Below, piece after piece: positions 61,252 through 64,000 of a stretch of DNA of 64,000 bases. The position numbers and the translations under genes were made by a program. Location: NCBI RefSeq assembly GCF_022174665.1, contig NZ_CP076562.1, positions 312,001 to 376,000 on the forward strand, written 5' to 3'. The notes below the pieces were generated by a model. That model was not told the DNA's origin and did not search any database. It saw nothing but the letters and a program-made list of their open reading frames with translations. Origin of the DNA: Eubacterium sp. MSJ-33. GTDB lineage: Bacteria > Bacillota > Clostridia > Lachnospirales > Lachnospiraceae. Positions within the stretch are counted from its first letter, which is position 1. Every line of letters starts with the position of its first letter.

Positions 61252-61728
61252 ATGGAACGGACAGCAACACAGTGTATCACCTATGGGTTATACATGTTAT
61301 CGACGGTGTGGGAGAAAAAAGCAAATGGCTGTATCATTGATACATGTATGCAGATCAGCCACGAGCCGGTACAGATCGCAATCGCGGTTTCCAATCAGAG
61401 TTATACATGTGAATTACTCAAAAAGAGCGGGATATTTGCAGTCAGCATCTTAGATGAGACATGCACTTTCGAGACAATTATGCATTTTGGATATCAGTCT
61501 GGAAGAGATGTTGACAAAATGAAAACACTGGAGCTTCCGGTCAATGAACAGGGAATCCCGTATCTCGGATGGCAGAGCGTGGCGATGCTTGGAGCGACGG
61601 TGACAGAGAAGATATCTTGTGGTTCTCATACGTTATTTATCGGAACTGTGATCAAATCAAAGATACTGAGTGAGAAAGAACCGCTCACGTATGCGGAGTA
61701 TCAGAGAAGAGTGAAGATGTACACATGA
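61252..61728 (+). CDS. Flavin reductase-like FMN-binding protein
   Basis: A 158-residue protein with the split-barrel FMN-binding fold: the N-terminal stretch ITYGLYMLSTVWEKKANGCI and SHEPVQIAIAVSNQSYTCELL are typical of flavin reductases and of the flavoprotein half of high-molecular-weight rubredoxins. No rubredoxin domain is attached. The usual role is NAD(P)H-flavin or oxygen-related electron transfer. The ATG at 61252 has AGGAGA eight bases upstream; an earlier in-frame ATG at 61243 overlaps that site. A palindromic operator lies at its promoter. Confidence 0.88.
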   Translation: MERTATQCITYGLYMLSTVWEKKANGCIIDTCMQISHEPVQIAIAVSNQSYTCELLKKSGIFAVSILDETCTFETIMHFGYQSGRDVDKMKTLELPVNEQGIPYLGWQSVAMLGATVTEKISCGSHTLFIGTVIKSKILSEKEPLTYAEYQRRVKMYT

Positions 61729-61764
61729 CAAAGGGGAGTGGCTTTACAGCCATTCCCCTTTTGT
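61728..61764. terminator. Bidirectional terminator between flavin reductase and purA
   Basis: ACAAAGGGGAGTGGCT and AGCCATTCCCCTTTTGT pair around TTAC. The flavin reductase stop touches the left arm and the purA stop codon lies in the loop, so one hairpin ends both convergent genes. Confidence 0.88.
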
Positions 61765-63045
61765 CAGGTATTGATTTCGTTCCGCACCGACGGAGATAAA
61801 TTGTATCTCGTGATCAAGCAGTTTTTCAATCGTTTCTATATATCGTTTTGCATTGTCCGGCAGTTCATCATAAGAACGGCAATGCGAGATATCCTGCTGC
61901 CAGCCAGGAACGATATCGATGACGGGCAGGAGATTCTCCATATTATCTGTTGGGTCAAAATCCTTAATATGTTTCGTGTGCTGCAGGTATTCTGTGATAA
62001 TCGGAATTTCCTTCATGGAGCTTAATACATCCAGTTTTGTCAGGGCAATCCGGTCTGCGTTCTGACATTGGAGTCCGTAACGGCTGGCAACGGCATCAAA
62101 AGGACCGACACGTCTTGGACGTCCGGTTGCAGCACCGTATTCATTGCCGGCACGGCGTAGATCATCCTTCCATGATTCGGACATTGCTTTCTCTGCGGTA
62201 AATGGACCAGCACCGACACAGGTCGAGTATGCTTTCAGAACACCGACGACATGGGAGAGCGGAGCACCGGGGATTCCGGCACCGATCGGACCATAGGCTG
62301 AGATCGTGGATGAGCTGGATGTATATGGGAATATGCCATAGTCAATATCACGCATGGCGCCAAGCTGTGCCTCCAAAAGCACCTTTTTATGGTCTGCAAG
62401 GGCATCTCTTAAGAATGCACCGGTGTCGCAGATGTATGCGGAGAATGCTGCCGCTTGTTTTTCACACCAGGAGAGCAGTGCCGGATAGGACATTGGCTCC
62501 TGATGATAACAGCCGGAAAGCTCCATGTTTTTGGCATCCAGCATCATGTGCAGCCGGTTGTGTATATAGCCATCGTTCAGATGAAGCAGATCACCAAGCC
62601 GGAGCGTTTTCTTTCTATATTTGTCGCTGTAAGCATAGGCGATACCGCGACGTGTGGAACCGAAGGCGGAACCATCTTTTTCCAGTCGGGCTTCCTCTAG
62701 TTCATCCTGCACCCGGTGCCAAGGCATAGAGATTGTGGCACGCTTGGAAAGCTTTAGATTTTCTGGTGTGATAGGAATTCCTTTCCCTCGCAGCGCCTCG
62801 ATTTCCTTCGTGAGATGCTCTAAGTCAATGACCATTCCATCTCCTAAGACACATGTGACATCCGGATGCAGAATCCCGGATGGAAGCAGATTTAATACAT
62901 ATTTATCACGACCAACAACGACGGTGTGACCGGCGTTATTTCCGCCTTGATAGCGGACGACGATATCCGCCTGCTCTGCTAATAGATCGATGACACGACC
63001 TTTTCCTTCGTCACCCCAGTTGATACCTGTTACGGCTGTAAGCAT
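61744..63045 (-). CDS. purA: Adenylosuccinate synthetase
   Basis: Makes adenylosuccinate from IMP, aspartate and GTP, first step from IMP to AMP. N-terminal GINWGDEGKGRVIDLLA (catalytic Asp and P-loop) and YQGGNNAGHTVV are present. At 433 residues the length is normal. Several conserved places are altered compared with classical PurA: GDEGKGK is GDEGKGR, and EGAQGAMLD is EAQLGAMRDID, so it is a diverged subfamily. GGAGG precedes the ATG on the - strand. A ThrE-type exporter gene lies upstream on the same strand, 36 bases away. Confidence 0.92.
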   Translation of the reverse strand: MLTAVTGINWGDEGKGRVIDLLAEQADIVVRYQGGNNAGHTVVVGRDKYVLNLLPSGILHPDVTCVLGDGMVIDLEHLTKEIEALRGKGIPITPENLKLSKRATISMPWHRVQDELEEARLEKDGSAFGSTRRGIAYAYSDKYRKKTLRLGDLLHLNDGYIHNRLHMMLDAKNMELSGCYHQEPMSYPALLSWCEKQAAAFSAYICDTGAFLRDALADHKKVLLEAQLGAMRDIDYGIFPYTSSSSTISAYGPIGAGIPGAPLSHVVGVLKAYSTCVGAGPFTAEKAMSESWKDDLRRAGNEYGAATGRPRRVGPFDAVASRYGLQCQNADRIALTKLDVLSSMKEIPIITEYLQHTKHIKDFDPTDNMENLLPVIDIVPGWQQDISHCRSYDELPDNAKRYIETIEKLLDHEIQFISVGAERNQYLTKGEWL

Positions 63046-63081
63046 TTGTTTGTCCTCCTTTGTTTGGTAAGGTAATTTATG

Positions 63082-64000
63082 TTATGTGCAGTACCGGAAT
63101 GTACGGTCAGTCAGAATTCTTGCAAAGATCAGACCGAGTGGAAGTGCAATGATGATCATGATTGCAGATGTAAACCACGAGACCGCTTCGGTAAGAGACA
63201 TAATGCCAAAGTTATAAATTGCACGATATAAGTAAAGTCCCGGAACCATAATAACGATGGAAGGAACCGTAAGTGAAATTCTTGGGTATCCATGATTCTG
63301 TTTTATAAAGGATGCAAGCAGTCCTGCTGTCAGTGCCCCAAGAAATGCAGCTACAGCGGCAGGAATTCCACAATGGTCTACGAGCTCCAGACGGAGTGTA
63401 TTTGCGACAGCACCAATCATTGCAGCCGTACATGCCATTGAAACAGAACTGTTGAACATCAGGGAAAATCCGAATACACCACAGAAGCTGGTAATCATCC
63501 GGAGTATAAAATGTACCCATACATTGATATGCATGTCTGCGAAAGACAGTGGCTGTAAATGTAACAACAAAGCCATGATCCATGCAGACATGGTTGCAAC
63601 CAAAACGATAATAATGGAATAAGTCAGTCGTTCCAGACCGGATCGGAGATCCAGCTTTGCAAGGTCAATGCCGCTTGTAATAAATGGAAATCCTGGGATG
63701 ATAAACAGGATAGAGCATATATAACCCGCTTCGTTCACCGCGGCTACATGGAACAGCATTTCGGCAAGCTTCAGACAGATCGTGTAGATCAGACAGGCAG
63801 CCGAGATAGAAGCAGCAATGTTTAGAAATAAGGTAAAATGATGCTTGATCAGTTTTGCTCGTATGATATTGCCAACACCTGCAGCAATAAATGCAAGAAT
63901 CATTTCCACGGGACCGCCGCCGAGCAGAAATGTAAAAGCACAGCAGGCGAGTGCTGCCGCCAGTCCTAATTTGACAGGAGAGTAAAGCGCATGGATTCTC
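63082..64000 (-). CDS. Threonine/serine exporter (ThrE) family membrane protein, 5' end beyond the window
   Basis: Integral membrane protein of the ThrE family, with about ten hydrophobic helices. The frame is open to the right end of the window, and the residues encoded there (LGLAAALACCAFTFLLGGG) are family-like, so the gene is incomplete; the GTG at 63909 is not the start. The FIIPGFPFITSGIDLAKLDL motif marks the ThrE domain, and the C-terminal half with TVPSIVIMVPGLYLYRA is the ThrE_2-type region. Substrate by family only. Confidence 0.85.
   Translation of the reverse strand, partial: RIHALYSPVKLGLAAALACCAFTFLLGGGPVEMILAFIAAGVGNIIRAKLIKHHFTLFLNIAASISAACLIYTICLKLAEMLFHVAAVNEAGYICSILFIIPGFPFITSGIDLAKLDLRSGLERLTYSIIIVLVATMSAWIMALLLHLQPLSFADMHINVWVHFILRMITSFCGVFGFSLMFNSSVSMACTAAMIGAVANTLRLELVDHCGIPAAVAAFLGALTAGLLASFIKQNHGYPRISLTVPSIVIMVPGLYLYRAIYNFGIMSLTEAVSWFTSAIMIIIALPLGLIFARILTDRTFRYCT

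Overview
The window looks like chromosome of a Firmicute of class Clostridia, most likely family Lachnospiraceae (gut anaerobe). Reasons: strong AGGAGG-type ribosome binding sites, occasional TTG starts, moderately low GC, pyruvate phosphate dikinase, single-chain PurL, dimeric GlyRS, M16C peptidase, DUF1846 and LemA proteins, a SpaA/VaFE surface protein with a VKTGD-type anchor, and tiny membrane proteins of a kind common in that family. Most of it is housekeeping sequence on the + strand. No rRNA, tRNA, CRISPR array, prophage or classical defence island was recognised.

Layout. 1-1.7 kb: truncated GNAT gene, truA, a small unknown protein. 1.7-7 kb: an SbcD/SbcC-like pair whose terminator loop carries an intact IS3-family element. 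7-10.8 kb: an SPFH protein with a ribbon-helix-helix protein behind a perfect 20-bp palindromic operator, then a DUF1648 protein and a DUF2207-like/LemA pair. 10.9-14.2 kb: SulP transporter, pyrE, a 49-residue membrane protein. 14.3-17.2 kb: a 968-residue surface protein. 17.2-21.2 kb: a signalling block with a GGDEF/EAL enzyme on the - strand, divergent from a CheX-like phosphatase and a CheY-like receiver. 21.3-23.2 kb: two degenerate M14-type deacylase paralogues. 23.2-27.9 kb: purL and a SpoU methyltransferase. 28-40 kb: cysK with an Rrf2 regulator, GH3, a second SbcD/SbcC-like pair, acyl-ACP thioesterase, cdd, M16C peptidase, era, DUF1846. 40.2-45.6 kb: potABCD and recO. 45.8-54.9 kb: glyQS, a sodium:solute symporter, a lipoprotein, ppdK, a candidate small RNA, sstT, a cation-efflux protein. 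54.9-59 kb: WYL regulator and unknown proteins, one with a PMQxGYGQ repeat tract. 59-64 kb: thioesterase, Gfo/Idh/MocA oxidoreductase, trxA, a VOC pseudogene, flavin reductase, purA and a ThrE-type exporter cut by the window end.

The most interesting system is at 17.2-21.2 kb. The CheX-like protein carries four tandem 29-residue units (24-residue motif plus 5-residue spacer) that match the register of the c-di-GMP-binding MshEN domain, joined to a CheC/CheX phosphatase signature. It lies beside a CheY receiver and opposite an apparently intact GGDEF/EAL enzyme that lacks the inhibitory-site arginine. This suggests a c-di-GMP-gated CheY phosphatase. Other points worth a second look are a compact minus-strand small RNA candidate in the 457-bp gap after ppdK, the IS insertion inside a terminator loop, a paired set of deacylase paralogues with complementary loss of active-site residues, and several well-placed palindromic operators.
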